This document shows positions 1 to 8,536 of a stretch of DNA of 64,000 bases, one piece after another. How positions within the stretch are numbered: the first letter of the stretch is position 1; each line of letters starts with the position of its first letter. The notes under the pieces were generated by a model. The model worked only from the letters and a program-made list of their open reading frames with translations, was not told the origin of the DNA and ran no database searches. The DNA is taken from contig JAHDWK010000008.1 in NCBI GenBank assembly GCA_023382655.1, forward strand, positions 62,001-126,000, read 5' to 3'. The position numbers and the translations under genes were made by a program. Source of the DNA: Anaerolineae bacterium. GTDB taxonomy: Bacteria > Chloroflexota > Anaerolineae > Promineifilales > Promineifilaceae.

Positions 1-909
1 GTCCGGCCTGATGTGGCCGAACGACTGCGCCAGGATGCAGCCGGGGCGGTGGAAGGCATTGGCGCATTTGTACGCGAAAATGAAGAAGGGCAGTTTGAAA
101 TTGTGCGCCCCATCCCCGGCCAACCGGCCGAACTGGCCGGACTGTTGCCCGGCGACATTATCATCGGCGTGGATGGGCAGTCCATGGAAGGCGTTTCATT
201 TGACGAGGTGATTTTGTTGGTGCGTGGGCCACGGGGCACAGATGTCACGCTGCTGGTACAACGGGAAGGCGAAGAAGAGCCATTGGAATTTACCATCACC
301 CGCGTCCGGTTTGAAATTCCTACAGTGGAATATGAGATGCTGGAAAATGGCATCGCCTACATTCACCTGCAAGAGTTTAACCAGACGGCCACGGAAAAAA
401 TGCAAACCGCGTTAGAAGAGCTGCTGGCCCAAAATCCGCAGGCGCTCATTTTGGATTTGCGCGACAATCCCGGTGGTTTTCTCAACCAATCGGTGGCTGT
501 AGCCGATCTGTTCCTGCCCACTAACGTCGTGTTATTTGAACGTAATCGCAACGGGCTAGACCAGACATTTAACGCCGACGATGGCGACATTGCCGAGACG
601 ATTTCGCTGGTGGTGTTGGTGAATCCGGGCAGCGCCAGTGCTTCGGAAATTGTGGCCGGGGCGTTGCAGGATCACGGCCGTGCCATCCTCATCGGCGAAA
701 CCACCTTCGGCAAAGGCTCAGTACAACAGGTTCATGAGTTGTCCGACGGTTCCGAAATGCGCGTCACCATTGCTCGTTGGTACACACCGGCCAACAACTC
801 GATTGACAATGAAGGCGTCACCCCAGACATCGAAATCATCATGGAGTTCGGCGCTGAAGAAGATGTGCAGTTAGAGCGGGCCATTGAGTACGTCCTGACG
901 GGAGAATAG
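1..909 (+). CDS. ctpA: C-terminal processing peptidase, S41 family (5' end outside window)
   Basis: The reading frame is open to the left edge, so the N-terminus, including any signal peptide, is missing. What remains is a PDZ domain over roughly the first 95 residues, with the PGQPAELAGLLPGD turn typical of substrate-binding PDZ modules. The S41 protease core follows. The nucleophile Ser lies in NPGSASASE (near base 640) and the general-base Lys in FGKGSVQ (near base 711); together they form the Ser-Lys dyad of the CtpA/Prc family. Such enzymes cut exported proteins near their C-termini in the periplasm or outside the membrane. A repeat-rich gap and smpB follow on the same strand. Family assignment is firm; the substrate is unknown. 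Confidence 0.93.
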   Translation, partial: VRPDVAERLRQDAAGAVEGIGAFVRENEEGQFEIVRPIPGQPAELAGLLPGDIIIGVDGQSMEGVSFDEVILLVRGPRGTDVTLLVQREGEEEPLEFTITRVRFEIPTVEYEMLENGIAYIHLQEFNQTATEKMQTALEELLAQNPQALILDLRDNPGGFLNQSVAVADLFLPTNVVLFERNRNGLDQTFNADDGDIAETISLVVLVNPGSASASEIVAGALQDHGRAILIGETTFGKGSVQQVHELSDGSEMRVTIARWYTPANNSIDNEGVTPDIEIIMEFGAEEDVQLERAIEYVLTGE

Positions 910-910
910 C

Positions 911-974
911 TCGTAAACCGTAAATTGTAATCCGTGAGCCGACGGATTACGGCTCACGGATTACGGATTACGAA
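911..974. repeat. Intergenic hairpin of GTAATCCGT words
   Basis: Fills the gap between ctpA and smpB. A 14-base perfect stem pairs 928-941 with 950-963, flanked by extra copies of the word GGATTACG. It belongs to the most common repeat family in the window. Confidence 0.85.
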
Positions 975-975
975 T

Positions 976-1440
976 ATGAAGGTAGTCGGGAAGAAGATAG
1001 TAGCCCAAAACAAACGAGCCACGTTTGAATATGAACTGCTGACCAAATATGAAGCCGGGCTGGTGCTGCAAGGGACGGAGATCAAATCCATCCGCAACAG
1101 CCAGGTGAGCTTGCAGCGTAGTTATATTCAGGCACGAGACGGTGAGTTATGGCTGGTGGAGGCGCATATTGCCGAGTACAAACACGGCAACCGGGAAAAT
1201 CATGACCCGGTACGGCCACGCAAACTGCTGCTCAAACGGCGCGAAATCAACCACATTCTGGATGGTTTGCAGCAAAAGGGTCTTACCTGCGTGCCCACCA
1301 TGTTGTATCTGAAAGACGGCCGTGCCAAAGTCGAAATTGCCCTGGCGCGGGGTAAAAAATTGCATGACAAACGGGACTCGCTCGCCAAACGGGATACCGA
1401 ACGGCAGGTGGAACGCGCTCTTCGGGAAAAGTACGGTTGA
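976..1440 (+). CDS. smpB: SsrA-binding protein SmpB
   Basis: A 154-residue protein matching SmpB over its length. It begins with VVGKKIVAQNKRATFEYEL, has the GLVLQGTEIKSIR core strand and ends in a basic tail (KRDTERQVERALREKYG) that enters the ribosomal A site. SmpB binds tmRNA and rescues stalled ribosomes by trans-translation. The ATG at 976 is chosen over the GTG at 934: the 14 extra residues would come entirely from the upstream GTAATCCGT-type repeat, and family members start near the GKK motif. No tmRNA gene was recognised nearby. Confidence 0.95.
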   Translation: MKVVGKKIVAQNKRATFEYELLTKYEAGLVLQGTEIKSIRNSQVSLQRSYIQARDGELWLVEAHIAEYKHGNRENHDPVRPRKLLLKRREINHILDGLQQKGLTCVPTMLYLKDGRAKVEIALARGKKLHDKRDSLAKRDTERQVERALREKYG

Positions 1441-1498
1441 TGAAGAATGGGGATTAGAGATTGGGCAATCTCCCCATCTCCCAATCTTCCAATTGTCA
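1441..1498. repeat. Intergenic repeat of AATCTCC words
   Basis: Short gap between smpB and the glycosyltransferase, built from GGGATTAGAGATTGGG on one side and CCCAATCT on the other. An 8-base stem pairs 1458-1465 with 1480-1487. The same words recur near 6150, 11870, 30090 and 48090. Confidence 0.7.
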
Positions 1499-3571
1499 AT
1501 GCCTCCCTCTCCTGCCGCTCCGCTGACCATCATTGTGCCCACCCGCAATGAGACGGCCAACATCCACCCTTTGCTCAGCCGATTGGCGGCTGCTTTGAAA
1601 GAGATTCCCTTTACCGTCTTGTTTATAGACGACAGCACCGACAATACCGCTCAAGTTATCCGCGACACGGCCATGACCTTCCCCTTCCCCATCCAACTTA
1701 TTGCCCGCCCATTGGCGCAGCATAATGGATTGAGCGGCGCAGTGGTAGACGGTTTCCGCGCCGCTCAGGGGGAATGGTTGTGTGTCATGGACGCCGACTT
1801 GCAGCACCCACCGGAGATCATTCCTGTGCTGCTGGCGCGGGCGCAGGAGGCTGAGGCTGATGTGGTGGTGGGCAGCCGCAAAGCCGGGCGCTGGGGGCCG
1901 TTGGGTCTCAGTCGCAAACGCGCGCTGACTTCGCAGGCGCTGACCTTGCTGGCGCGCATCTGGTTTCCTCGCCTGCTCAAAAATGTTTCTGACCCATTAA
2001 CGGGGCTTTTCCTGGTGCGGCAGCAGGCAATTGACGTGGAAGCACTGCGCCCGGATGGGTTCAAGATTTTGCTGGAAATTTTGATCCGCTGTCCAGGGCT
2101 ACGTGTGTCCGAATGCCATTTCAATTTCGCCAATCGCCACGAAGGAGACAGCAAGGCCGATTTCCGCGAGGGGATGCGCTTTTTTCGCCATCTGGTGCGG
2201 CTGCGGGCCACCGCCAATCAATCTTTCCCCCGGCTGATTGTAGTGACGGCGAGCAGCGTGGTGCTGGACACGGCCGTATTCCTCCTCCTGGCACAATCTA
2301 TTCCGTACTGGTTGGCAGCCATCATTGCCGCCGAACTTTTCATCTGGCTGCGTTTTGTGGTGACGGAGAAGTGGGTGTTGGGTGGCGGCCATCCCGTACC
2401 GGGCTGGCCTTCCTGGCGGCGTTTCTGGTTGCGCAACCAGCTTTCGCTGCTGTTGGTGCGGCTGCCACTGCTGGCGCTCTTGTTCGGCTTGTGGCAGTGG
2501 CCGTTGCTTGTGGCCGGGCTGACGGCCGTCCTCGTCGAAGGCGGGGCACGTTACCTGATGTCCGAACAGTGGGTCTTTTCGCGGGGTGGCCTGAGCATGT
2601 GGCAGCCGGGTCTGTTCCGGTATGATCTGCATGGTTTGTTGCATATCGAGTCGCAGGTACGGCTGCCAGAGCTGGCTTATTTTGAAACGGCGCAGCCTTT
2701 GCCCCATGTGGACATAACGCTGCGTGTGGATCGCCTGGGTACACCCAGCCCTCAGCCCGGCGCCATTACTTATGATGAACGGTTGAGTCGTTTTGGCTTT
2801 GGCGTGGCTATCATGCCGGGCGAATTTACCGAAATTGTCATTTCCCCGGCGCTGGGGCACGCGCCTTATGCCCTTTATAAATCAGTGCTGGAGCCGGTGC
2901 TGCGTTGGGCACTGTGTCGCTATGAGTGTGCCCTCGTTTATGGCGGCTGTGTGGCCAGGGCGGGGCAGGCGCAACTAATTGTCCCGGAAGAAGACCGGGG
3001 CAAAACAGAAATGGTACTGCAACTGGCGCTGACAGGCAGCGAGTTTCTGGCGGATGATTTTACGATCCTAGCGGCTGACGGCCGTGTCTACGCCTTCCCC
3101 AAACCGGTAACGGTGACGCCGAATGTGTGGCGCATCCTGGGGCCACAACTGGCACTGTCGCGCCGGCAGTGCTGGCGGCTGCGGATACAAAACCTGCTCT
3201 ACTCACAGAGCGGGCGACAATCAGGGCTGCAATTAAGCCAGCGCCGTTGGCCGGTGGCTACGTTCAACATCTATTTGCAACGGTTACTGCCACCACCGAA
3301 AATAGCCATCACACACCTGCTGCCACAGGTGGAAATTGTACCGTCGGCGTCGTTGACGGCCGTAACCGCCCTGGCTGCTGATGGACGGACGCTGACTGCC
3401 TTGTCCGCCGCCGACGCTGCCACCTGGCTGCACAGCCGCACCCAGGCCGCCCAGGGCTTCCCGCCCTACGCCCTGCTGACCGAACAGTTGAACCAGTGGC
3501 ATGGCGCCGACGGCCGTGCCGTTGAACAGCGGATTATTGAAGAGGCGTTATCCGTGATGCGTGAGCCGTAA
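1499..3571 (+). CDS. Fusion protein: GT2 glycosyltransferase, GtrA membrane domain, HprK-like P-loop domain
   Basis: A 690-residue protein with three parts. Residues about 9-230 are a family 2 glycosyltransferase of the dolichol/polyprenol-phosphate mannose synthase type, with IIVPTRNE at the start and the DADLQHPPE metal and sugar-nucleotide site. Residues about 240-360 are a GtrA-like membrane domain of several hydrophobic helices, thought to help move lipid-linked sugars across the membrane. Residues about 370-690 are unlike these. They contain a degraded P-loop (PEEDRGKTE, about residue 495) followed 20 residues later by FLADDF, the layout of HPr-kinase-like proteins that often accompany peptide-maturation or polysaccharide genes. 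The GTG/ATG choice is uncertain; the ATG at 1499 gives a normal GT2 start. The stop lies inside a repeat hairpin. A methyltransferase follows 40 bases downstream, probably in the same transcript. Confidence 0.85.
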   Translation: MPPSPAAPLTIIVPTRNETANIHPLLSRLAAALKEIPFTVLFIDDSTDNTAQVIRDTAMTFPFPIQLIARPLAQHNGLSGAVVDGFRAAQGEWLCVMDADLQHPPEIIPVLLARAQEAEADVVVGSRKAGRWGPLGLSRKRALTSQALTLLARIWFPRLLKNVSDPLTGLFLVRQQAIDVEALRPDGFKILLEILIRCPGLRVSECHFNFANRHEGDSKADFREGMRFFRHLVRLRATANQSFPRLIVVTASSVVLDTAVFLLLAQSIPYWLAAIIAAELFIWLRFVVTEKWVLGGGHPVPGWPSWRRFWLRNQLSLLLVRLPLLALLFGLWQWPLLVAGLTAVLVEGGARYLMSEQWVFSRGGLSMWQPGLFRYDLHGLLHIESQVRLPELAYFETAQPLPHVDITLRVDRLGTPSPQPGAITYDERLSRFGFGVAIMPGEFTEIVISPALGHAPYALYKSVLEPVLRWALCRYECALVYGGCVARAGQAQLIVPEEDRGKTEMVLQLALTGSEFLADDFTILAADGRVYAFPKPVTVTPNVWRILGPQLALSRRQCWRLRIQNLLYSQSGRQSGLQLSQRRWPVATFNIYLQRLLPPPKIAITHLLPQVEIVPSASLTAVTALAADGRTLTALSAADAATWLHSRTQAAQGFPPYALLTEQLNQWHGADGRAVEQRIIEEALSVMREP

Positions 3572-3597
3572 TCTGACGCTTCACGCTTCACGCATCA
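3555..3597. repeat. TGATGCGTGA hairpin spanning a stop codon
   Basis: A 10-base perfect stem pairs 3555-3564 with 3588-3597. The left arm encodes the last residues of the upstream glycosyltransferase fusion, whose TAA lies in the loop. Extra CACGCATCACGCATCAC words follow. Confidence 0.8.
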
Positions 3598-3610
3598 CGC
3601 ATCACAAAAA

Positions 3611-4297
3611 ATGGACTATCGTAAACCCGTCACATTTGGTGAAAACTGGTCACCCAGCCGGTACAAAGTGCTGCCGTATTTTGCCGTGGAAAAGGCGGTG
3701 ATGCAGCGGCCAGAGTCGCAGTTGATTCTGGATTTGGGTTGTGCTGCGGGGTGGAATATGAGCCGATTTGGGCAGTACGGCCGTTGTCCCTTTGGCATTG
3801 ATGTGGTTCCCGAACGGGTGGCGTTGGCGGCGTTTCATGGCCCGGTAGCCATTGCCTCCGGTCTGGCGCTGCCCTTTGCGACTGAAACATTTGATGTCAT
3901 TTATATCCAACACGTACTGCACCACATAGGCGATGTGGCCCAGGCGCTGCGCGAAGTACGCCGCTGTCTGAAGCCTGGGGGGACGTTATTTTTGGTAGAA
4001 ACGGTGGAGGACAATCCGGTGATACGCTACGGCCGTCGCCTGTACCCGCGCTGGCTAGGAGATGAAATTAACGCCCCGTTTTATTTTGCCGAACTGCAAC
4101 AACAGTTGGCCGAGGCCGGTTTCGGTGTGGAGCAGGCTGAACAGTACAGCGTTCTCTTCTGGATGTGGGAGATTTTGCCAGACCACCTGTCCGTGTTAGA
4201 AAAGCTGACGCCGCTAGTGGTGCCGGTGGAGCAGGTAATGATGAAATTGTTTCCGCGCCAATCCGCCCATGCGTACTATGTAGCGGTGAAATTATGA
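3611..4297 (+). CDS. Class I SAM-dependent methyltransferase
   Basis: A 228-residue protein with the Rossmann-type methyltransferase core. LILDLGCAAGWNMSRF is the SAM-binding motif I, GIDVVPERV the acidic ribose-binding strand, and VIYIQHVLHHIGD motif IV. It is followed by LREVRRCLKPGGTLFLVE, typical of the Methyltransf_11 group that includes UbiE/MenG and many polyketide or lipid methylases. The substrate cannot be told from sequence. It probably forms a two-gene unit with the upstream glycosyltransferase fusion. Its 3' end overlaps by 6 bases the 3' end of the convergent transporter gene. Confidence 0.85.
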   Translation: MDYRKPVTFGENWSPSRYKVLPYFAVEKAVMQRPESQLILDLGCAAGWNMSRFGQYGRCPFGIDVVPERVALAAFHGPVAIASGLALPFATETFDVIYIQHVLHHIGDVAQALREVRRCLKPGGTLFLVETVEDNPVIRYGRRLYPRWLGDEINAPFYFAELQQQLAEAGFGVEQAEQYSVLFWMWEILPDHLSVLEKLTPLVVPVEQVMMKLFPRQSAHAYYVAVKL

Positions 4298-5224
4298 CAG
4301 AAACAGCGCCAACCAAAAGGAGAGGCTGCCCACAGACAGAAATGTAGAGAGGAGAACGGCCGTTGCCAACGGTGCAATACAAACCTCGTACTTTTGGGCA
4401 AACATATAGGCGTTGATACCCACCGGCATCCCCGCCGCCAACACGGCGATGGTTCCCCACAAAGATTCTAAATGAAAAACGTGGAAGGCCAATAACCACA
4501 CCAGCACCGGTTGCACAATAATTTTTAACCCCACCATTGTCCAGGCTGCGGTCAGATGTCCAGCCGGTTTGAAGTAACTCAAGGACGCACCCAGTACAAT
4601 CAAGGCGCAGGGTAGCGCCGCCTGTCCCAAAACGTCCAGCGTGGTAGCTAATAGCCCCGGCATGGGTAACGCCAGTGCGTTAAACAGCAGGCCGAGCAGT
4701 AAACTGCTGATGATGGGATTACGCGCCAGCTGGTTTATGGTTTGCCGGGCAACGGCCGTGACGGCCAATCCCTGGCTACTCTCCCGTTCAGCCATGACCG
4801 TGCCAATAAAAAACAAAACGCCGCTGTGGATAGAAATGATCATAAACATGGGTAAAAGTGCGGCATCGCCAAAAGCAGCGGTGACGATGGGCAGCCCCAC
4901 CAGCACCAGATTGGAATAGGCTGCGCCCATGCCAAACACCCCCTGCTCCCGCGCCGAATAGGTGAAGCGCACCCGGCCAATCCACATACTTACCCCATAT
5001 ATGGCGACCACCACCAGGTAATAACACAACAAAAACTGCCAGTTCACCTGGGTGGGTAGTTCAATAGTGGCTAACGATTCAAACAACAAAACGGGAATGG
5101 CAATGTGGAACACAAAACGAGATAGACCGATGATGTGAGTTTCCTGGAAGAAGTGACGCCGCGCCAGCACATACCCCACCAGAGATATGGCGAATACAGG
5201 GAAGATAATCTCAAAAATTTGCAT
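4292..5224 (-). CDS. AEC-family membrane transporter
   Basis: A 310-residue, almost wholly hydrophobic protein with about ten predicted membrane spans. It begins MQIFEIIFPVFAISLVGYVLA and contains the repeated five-helix layout of the auxin efflux carrier (AEC) family. The GMPVGINAYMFAQKY segment near the C-terminus is characteristic of bacterial members, which are predicted to export small organic acids or amino acids. The gene stands alone on the minus strand just downstream of the Wood-Ljungdahl operon, separated from it by 113 bases. Export of a carboxylate product is possible but is inference from position only. Confidence 0.85.
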   Translation of the reverse strand: MQIFEIIFPVFAISLVGYVLARRHFFQETHIIGLSRFVFHIAIPVLLFESLATIELPTQVNWQFLLCYYLVVVAIYGVSMWIGRVRFTYSAREQGVFGMGAAYSNLVLVGLPIVTAAFGDAALLPMFMIISIHSGVLFFIGTVMAERESSQGLAVTAVARQTINQLARNPIISSLLLGLLFNALALPMPGLLATTLDVLGQAALPCALIVLGASLSYFKPAGHLTAAWTMVGLKIIVQPVLVWLLAFHVFHLESLWGTIAVLAAGMPVGINAYMFAQKYEVCIAPLATAVLLSTFLSVGSLSFWLALFLS

Positions 5225-5337
5225 GGCGGCGAATCATAGCACGTATCCCCGCAAACTGTAATCCGTGAACCGTAGGCTGATTATATGCCCGAACCTCAGT
5301 ATCATTTAATCCCAATCGGCGCCCCGATTTTGAATCA

Positions 5338-6123
5338 TTAGATAATTTGGTTCATCATGCCGGCAACGGCCGTGTACACCGGCGAATCATCAGGCAGTTC
5401 AATCAACGGCCGTCCGCTGTACTCAAACGCCATCAATTCCTCATCCGCCGGCACCAGCCCCAACAACGGCACGTCCATCTGCCCAATGCGCTGCTGCAAC
5501 GGCAGCGGCAGTTCCAGCGGCGCGCGATTGAGAATAAGGTAGCTATTGGCTATGCGAATATCCAGCTCGTGCCGGAAAGTGGCAATCCGCTCGGCGGCTA
5601 TAATTCCCCGCTGTGTGGCGTCGCTGACGATGATCAGGTGATCCACATCCCGCGTGGTGCGGCGGCTGAGGTGCTCCATGCCCGCCTCGTTGTCAATGAC
5701 CACGTAGCCATACTGGCGGCTCAGGCTGTCTATCACCTCGCGCAAATTGTGATTCACGGCGCAGTAACAGCCCGGCCCTTCCGGCTGGCCCATGGCGATC
5801 AGGTCGAACCTGTCGCCTTCCGCCAGCGAGGAGCGCACATTGTAATCCAGGTACTCGCGCTTGCTTACGCCGCCAGACAGCGCCCCCATCGCCGCCCCCG
5901 TTGCCGTCAATGACTGTTTCACCTGCGCCAGCATATCTTCCCGAATCTCGCCAATCGTCCAGGCCAGTTCCAGCCCCAACACCATGTTCAAATTACTGCT
6001 GGGGTCAGCGTCAATTGCCAGCACGGAACCGGACTGGTTCTGTGCCAGATATTTAATCATCATACCGGCGACGGTGGTTTTACCCACCCCACCCTTTCCG
6101 GCTAAGGCAATAGTTGTGGTCAT
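5338..6123 (-). CDS. cooC: CooC-type nickel-insertion ATPase (second copy)
   Basis: A 261-residue MinD/NifH-like ATPase. It starts with the deviant Walker A motif GKGGVGKT (residues 9-16), has the AIDADPSSNL switch, and carries Cys119-Tyr-Cys121. This CxC pair is the metal-binding site through which CooC/AcsF dimers hold nickel for delivery to CODH or acetyl-CoA synthase. Its start codon overlaps the stop of the upstream cooC by 4 bases (ATGA), so the two are translationally coupled. It is the last gene of the long CODH/ACS operon. Which of the two ATPases serves CODH and which serves ACS cannot be decided from sequence. Confidence 0.9.
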   Translation of the reverse strand: MTTTIALAGKGGVGKTTVAGMMIKYLAQNQSGSVLAIDADPSSNLNMVLGLELAWTIGEIREDMLAQVKQSLTATGAAMGALSGGVSKREYLDYNVRSSLAEGDRFDLIAMGQPEGPGCYCAVNHNLREVIDSLSRQYGYVVIDNEAGMEHLSRRTTRDVDHLIIVSDATQRGIIAAERIATFRHELDIRIANSYLILNRAPLELPLPLQQRIGQMDVPLLGLVPADEELMAFEYSGRPLIELPDDSPVYTAVAGMMNQII

Positions 6124-6929
6124 AGTATTTGATGAGATTGAGAGATTGAGGGATTACTCCACCAATCTCCTAATCTCCCAATCATCCTCTTCGTCTCTTC
6201 TCTCAAGGCAGGCACATGGTCATACACGGCCGTACCCGCCCGATCCGCCTCTTGCACCCCCCCAGCCAACGGCAGCAGCCCCAAAATGGGCAAACCGGAG
6301 GCGTTGGTGTGCAGGAATTCCGCTTCGGCTTCGCTGCCCACCTTGTTACCCACCAGCCACAGTCGAGTCAGGCCAATATCGTGCGCCAGTTTTTGGATTT
6401 GCACGGCCGTGCCCAGACTCCGCTTCGTCGGCTCCACCACAATCAGCAGCGCATCCACAAAATCCACCGTCGCCCGCCCCAAATGCTCCACTCCGGCATA
6501 CATATCCAGGATCAGCACATCATCTTTGCGGAAGAGCAGATGGGTGAACAACGTCTTCAGCATGGCGCTTTCCGGGCAAATGCAACCAGAGCCACCCATC
6601 TCCACCGCCCCCATCTCCAGCAGCCGCACGCCGCGATGCACCACACTAAACCGTTCGGGAATATCATCCACCTGCGGATTAAGCGTAAAAAAGCCGCCAA
6701 ACGACCCCGGCTTTGCCCCGGTGCGCTCGGCAATTAGCTCTTCCATCTCCACGATCGGATGCAGCCGCGCCCGCAGTTCCGCCGGGAAGCCCAACGCCCC
6801 CGCCAGACACGGCGACGGATCGGCATCCACCGCCAACACTTGCTGCCCGGCGTCGGCATAAGCCTGCGCCAGCAGCGCCGCCAGCGTTGTCTTACCCACA
6901 CCCCCTTTGCCGCTAATCGCCAGTTTCAT
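6120..6929 (-). CDS. cooC: CooC/AcsF-type nickel-insertion ATPase (first copy)
   Basis: A 269-residue MinD-family ATPase. Walker A GKGGVGKT is at residues 7-14, AVDADPSP follows, and the CooC-type metal pair is Cys116-Ile-Cys118. LILDMYAGVEHLGR is the Walker B/switch II region. The ATG at 6929 is preferred over an upstream in-frame start at 6977: it has GGGAG just upstream, and the extra residues would be read from a 19-base-arm palindrome. The last 18 or so residues (after RLGDWW) are encoded by AATCTCC-type repeat sequence, so the tail was probably gained from a repeat. It overlaps the second cooC by 4 bases. Confidence 0.9.
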   Translation of the reverse strand: MKLAISGKGGVGKTTLAALLAQAYADAGQQVLAVDADPSPCLAGALGFPAELRARLHPIVEMEELIAERTGAKPGSFGGFFTLNPQVDDIPERFSVVHRGVRLLEMGAVEMGGSGCICPESAMLKTLFTHLLFRKDDVLILDMYAGVEHLGRATVDFVDALLIVVEPTKRSLGTAVQIQKLAHDIGLTRLWLVGNKVGSEAEAEFLHTNASGLPILGLLPLAGGVQEADRAGTAVYDHVPALREETKRMIGRLGDWWSNPSISQSHQIL

Positions 6930-6942
6930 GGACTCTCCCGGA

Positions 6943-6981
6943 TTTTGTGGGGTTCGGCGTGACACGCCGAACCCCACAAAA
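6943..6981. repeat. Perfect 19-base inverted repeat between metVF and cooC
   Basis: Bases 6943-6961 are the exact reverse complement of 6963-6981, with a single base between them. It sits immediately upstream of the first cooC start and 4 bases past the end of metVF, so it may act as an operon-internal processing or attenuation hairpin. Confidence 0.85.
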
Positions 6982-6984
6982 CCT

Positions 6985-8454
6985 TTAATTCAAACATATC
7001 TCCGCCTGCGCCAGTTGCGGCCGTGCCAGACCCGCCTCGGTGACAATGCGCGGCACAATCTCTTCCCAGCCCACCGCCATCAGGTGAATGCCATTCACAC
7101 CCTGCTTGCCCTTGATCGCCTCAATGAGTTCCAGGGCAATTTGCACCCCTTCTTCGGCCACGCCATCCCCGGCTGCTTCCAGCCGCTTGAGGATGGGCTG
7201 CGGAATGAAGACGCCGGGCACATCGTCATTCATGTAGTGGGCCATTTTCAGGGTCTTTAACGGCGTGATGCCAATGAGGATGTACACCTTGTCCAGGATA
7301 TTGCGCTTCGCCAGTTCGTTCAGCCAAATTTCCAGCCCGTCCGGGTCATAGACCAGGTTGGTCTGGAAGAACTGTGCCCCGGCATTCACCTTTTTGTGTT
7401 CGCGGATCGCTTGAAATTCAGGCCGGGAGGCAAAGGGCGCGCCGGCCGCTCCCAGGAAAAATTGGGGGCGGAATTTAATGTTACGGCCGTCCAGATACTT
7501 CCCCTCATCCCGCATCCGCCGCAAAATCCACAACATCTGCACCGCATCAATGTCAATCACATCCATTCGGCCCTGCGGCACTGGCCCCATGCGGGCATGG
7601 TCGCCAGACAGGCAGAGGATGTTGCGAATGCCCAAGGCACTGGCCCCCAACACCTCCGCCTGCAAACCGGTGCGGGTGCGGTCCCGCGCCGCAATTTGCA
7701 GCACCGGTTCGGCGTCATGTTGCAGCGCCATCGTCGAGCAGGCAATGGAAGACATGCGCGGTGTGGCCGAGGGACAGTCGGTGAAGTTGACGGCGGCCAC
7801 ATACGGCCGTACCAGTTCCACATTCCGGCACATCGCTCCCGTGGCCGCGCTTAGCGGCGGCGCCACCTCGGCCGTGACCACAAACTCGCCTGCCTTCAAC
7901 CGCCGTTCCAACTCCGAAACCGGCTCATCGTAAGCAGGTGCGTGGTATTCGGCGTCACCCTGCCACCACTCTGGCTGGCGCACCGGGCGAAAGACGGCGT
8001 CCCAGGTTGCGGCGCGGACATTTTTGTCCCGTTTCACCAGGCCGGTAAACACCTTTTTTGTGCCCACCACCTTCACCTGCCGCATCACGTCGCCCCACGT
8101 CTCACCACCTACCTTATCCCAATCCAGCGGCGGCAGCACTTCCAGCAGCATCTCCTGCCGTCCCATTTTGAAGGCGCGCTCGTAGATTTCATACCAGATA
8201 CACGGCCGTGTCTCGTCCACATAACAGTGCGCTTCCGTGGAACCGCCACATGGCCCATTGCGCGCCCCCTTCGGGCACTCCATCGGGCAAATAAAGGCCG
8301 TCTCTTGCAGCAAACAGTTGCCACACATGCGGCAGCCAAACAGCGGCCCTTTGCTCACGCGCTCCACAAAGGCCAGCGCCCGCTGGCCCTTGCTCACTTT
8401 CTTAAACGGGTAATAGGCCGGCTGCCAGCGCCGTCCTGGGGTAAAGAGAGGCAT
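6985..8454 (-). CDS. metF: Fused MetV-MetF methylenetetrahydrofolate reductase
   Basis: A 489-residue protein joining two polypeptides that are separate in acetogens such as Moorella. Residues about 1-190 are MetV-like (MTHFR C-terminal/zinc-finger family), with a dense cysteine cluster: CRMCGNC, ICPMECPKGARNGPCGG and CYVDETRPC. Residues about 200-489 are the MetF TIM barrel, with FVVTAEVAPP, the folate/FAD-site residues NFTDCPSATPRMSS and LCLSGDHARMG. MetF reduces methylene-THF to methyl-THF, the substrate of AcsE encoded in the same operon. The ATG at 8454 is chosen because GGAGG lies 6 bases upstream; the in-frame start at 8511 would read through a repeat hairpin. The electron donor is not obvious; the adjacent flavoprotein is a candidate. 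Confidence 0.9.
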   Translation of the reverse strand: MPLFTPGRRWQPAYYPFKKVSKGQRALAFVERVSKGPLFGCRMCGNCLLQETAFICPMECPKGARNGPCGGSTEAHCYVDETRPCIWYEIYERAFKMGRQEMLLEVLPPLDWDKVGGETWGDVMRQVKVVGTKKVFTGLVKRDKNVRAATWDAVFRPVRQPEWWQGDAEYHAPAYDEPVSELERRLKAGEFVVTAEVAPPLSAATGAMCRNVELVRPYVAAVNFTDCPSATPRMSSIACSTMALQHDAEPVLQIAARDRTRTGLQAEVLGASALGIRNILCLSGDHARMGPVPQGRMDVIDIDAVQMLWILRRMRDEGKYLDGRNIKFRPQFFLGAAGAPFASRPEFQAIREHKKVNAGAQFFQTNLVYDPDGLEIWLNELAKRNILDKVYILIGITPLKTLKMAHYMNDDVPGVFIPQPILKRLEAAGDGVAEEGVQIALELIEAIKGKQGVNGIHLMAVGWEEIVPRIVTEAGLARPQLAQAEICLN

Positions 8455-8469
8455 AACAACCTCCGTTCC

Positions 8470-8517
8470 TGATGCGTGATGCGTGACCCGTGAAAAAACC
8501 TCACGCATCACGTATCA
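8470..8517. repeat. TGATGCGTGA hairpin between flavoprotein and metVF genes
   Basis: Arms 8470-8486 and 8501-8517 pair over 17 bases with one wobble. The word TGATGCGTGA is doubled in each arm. It lies upstream of the metVF ribosome-binding site. Confidence 0.85.
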
Positions 8518-8536
8518 CGCATCACGCCATCACTTC

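Noticed and set aside
1147..1644. Open frame on the minus strand across smpB and the next gap
   Set aside because: Shadow of smpB; no ribosome-binding site or family features.
2099..2860. A 253-codon minus-strand frame within the GT2 fusion gene
   Set aside because: Antisense to a well-supported gene; Gln/His/Pro-rich composition typical of shadow frames.
5338..6977. NifH or MinD cell-division genes
   Set aside because: The CxC pairs and location in the CODH/ACS operon fit CooC/AcsF; no MinC/MinE or nif neighbours.
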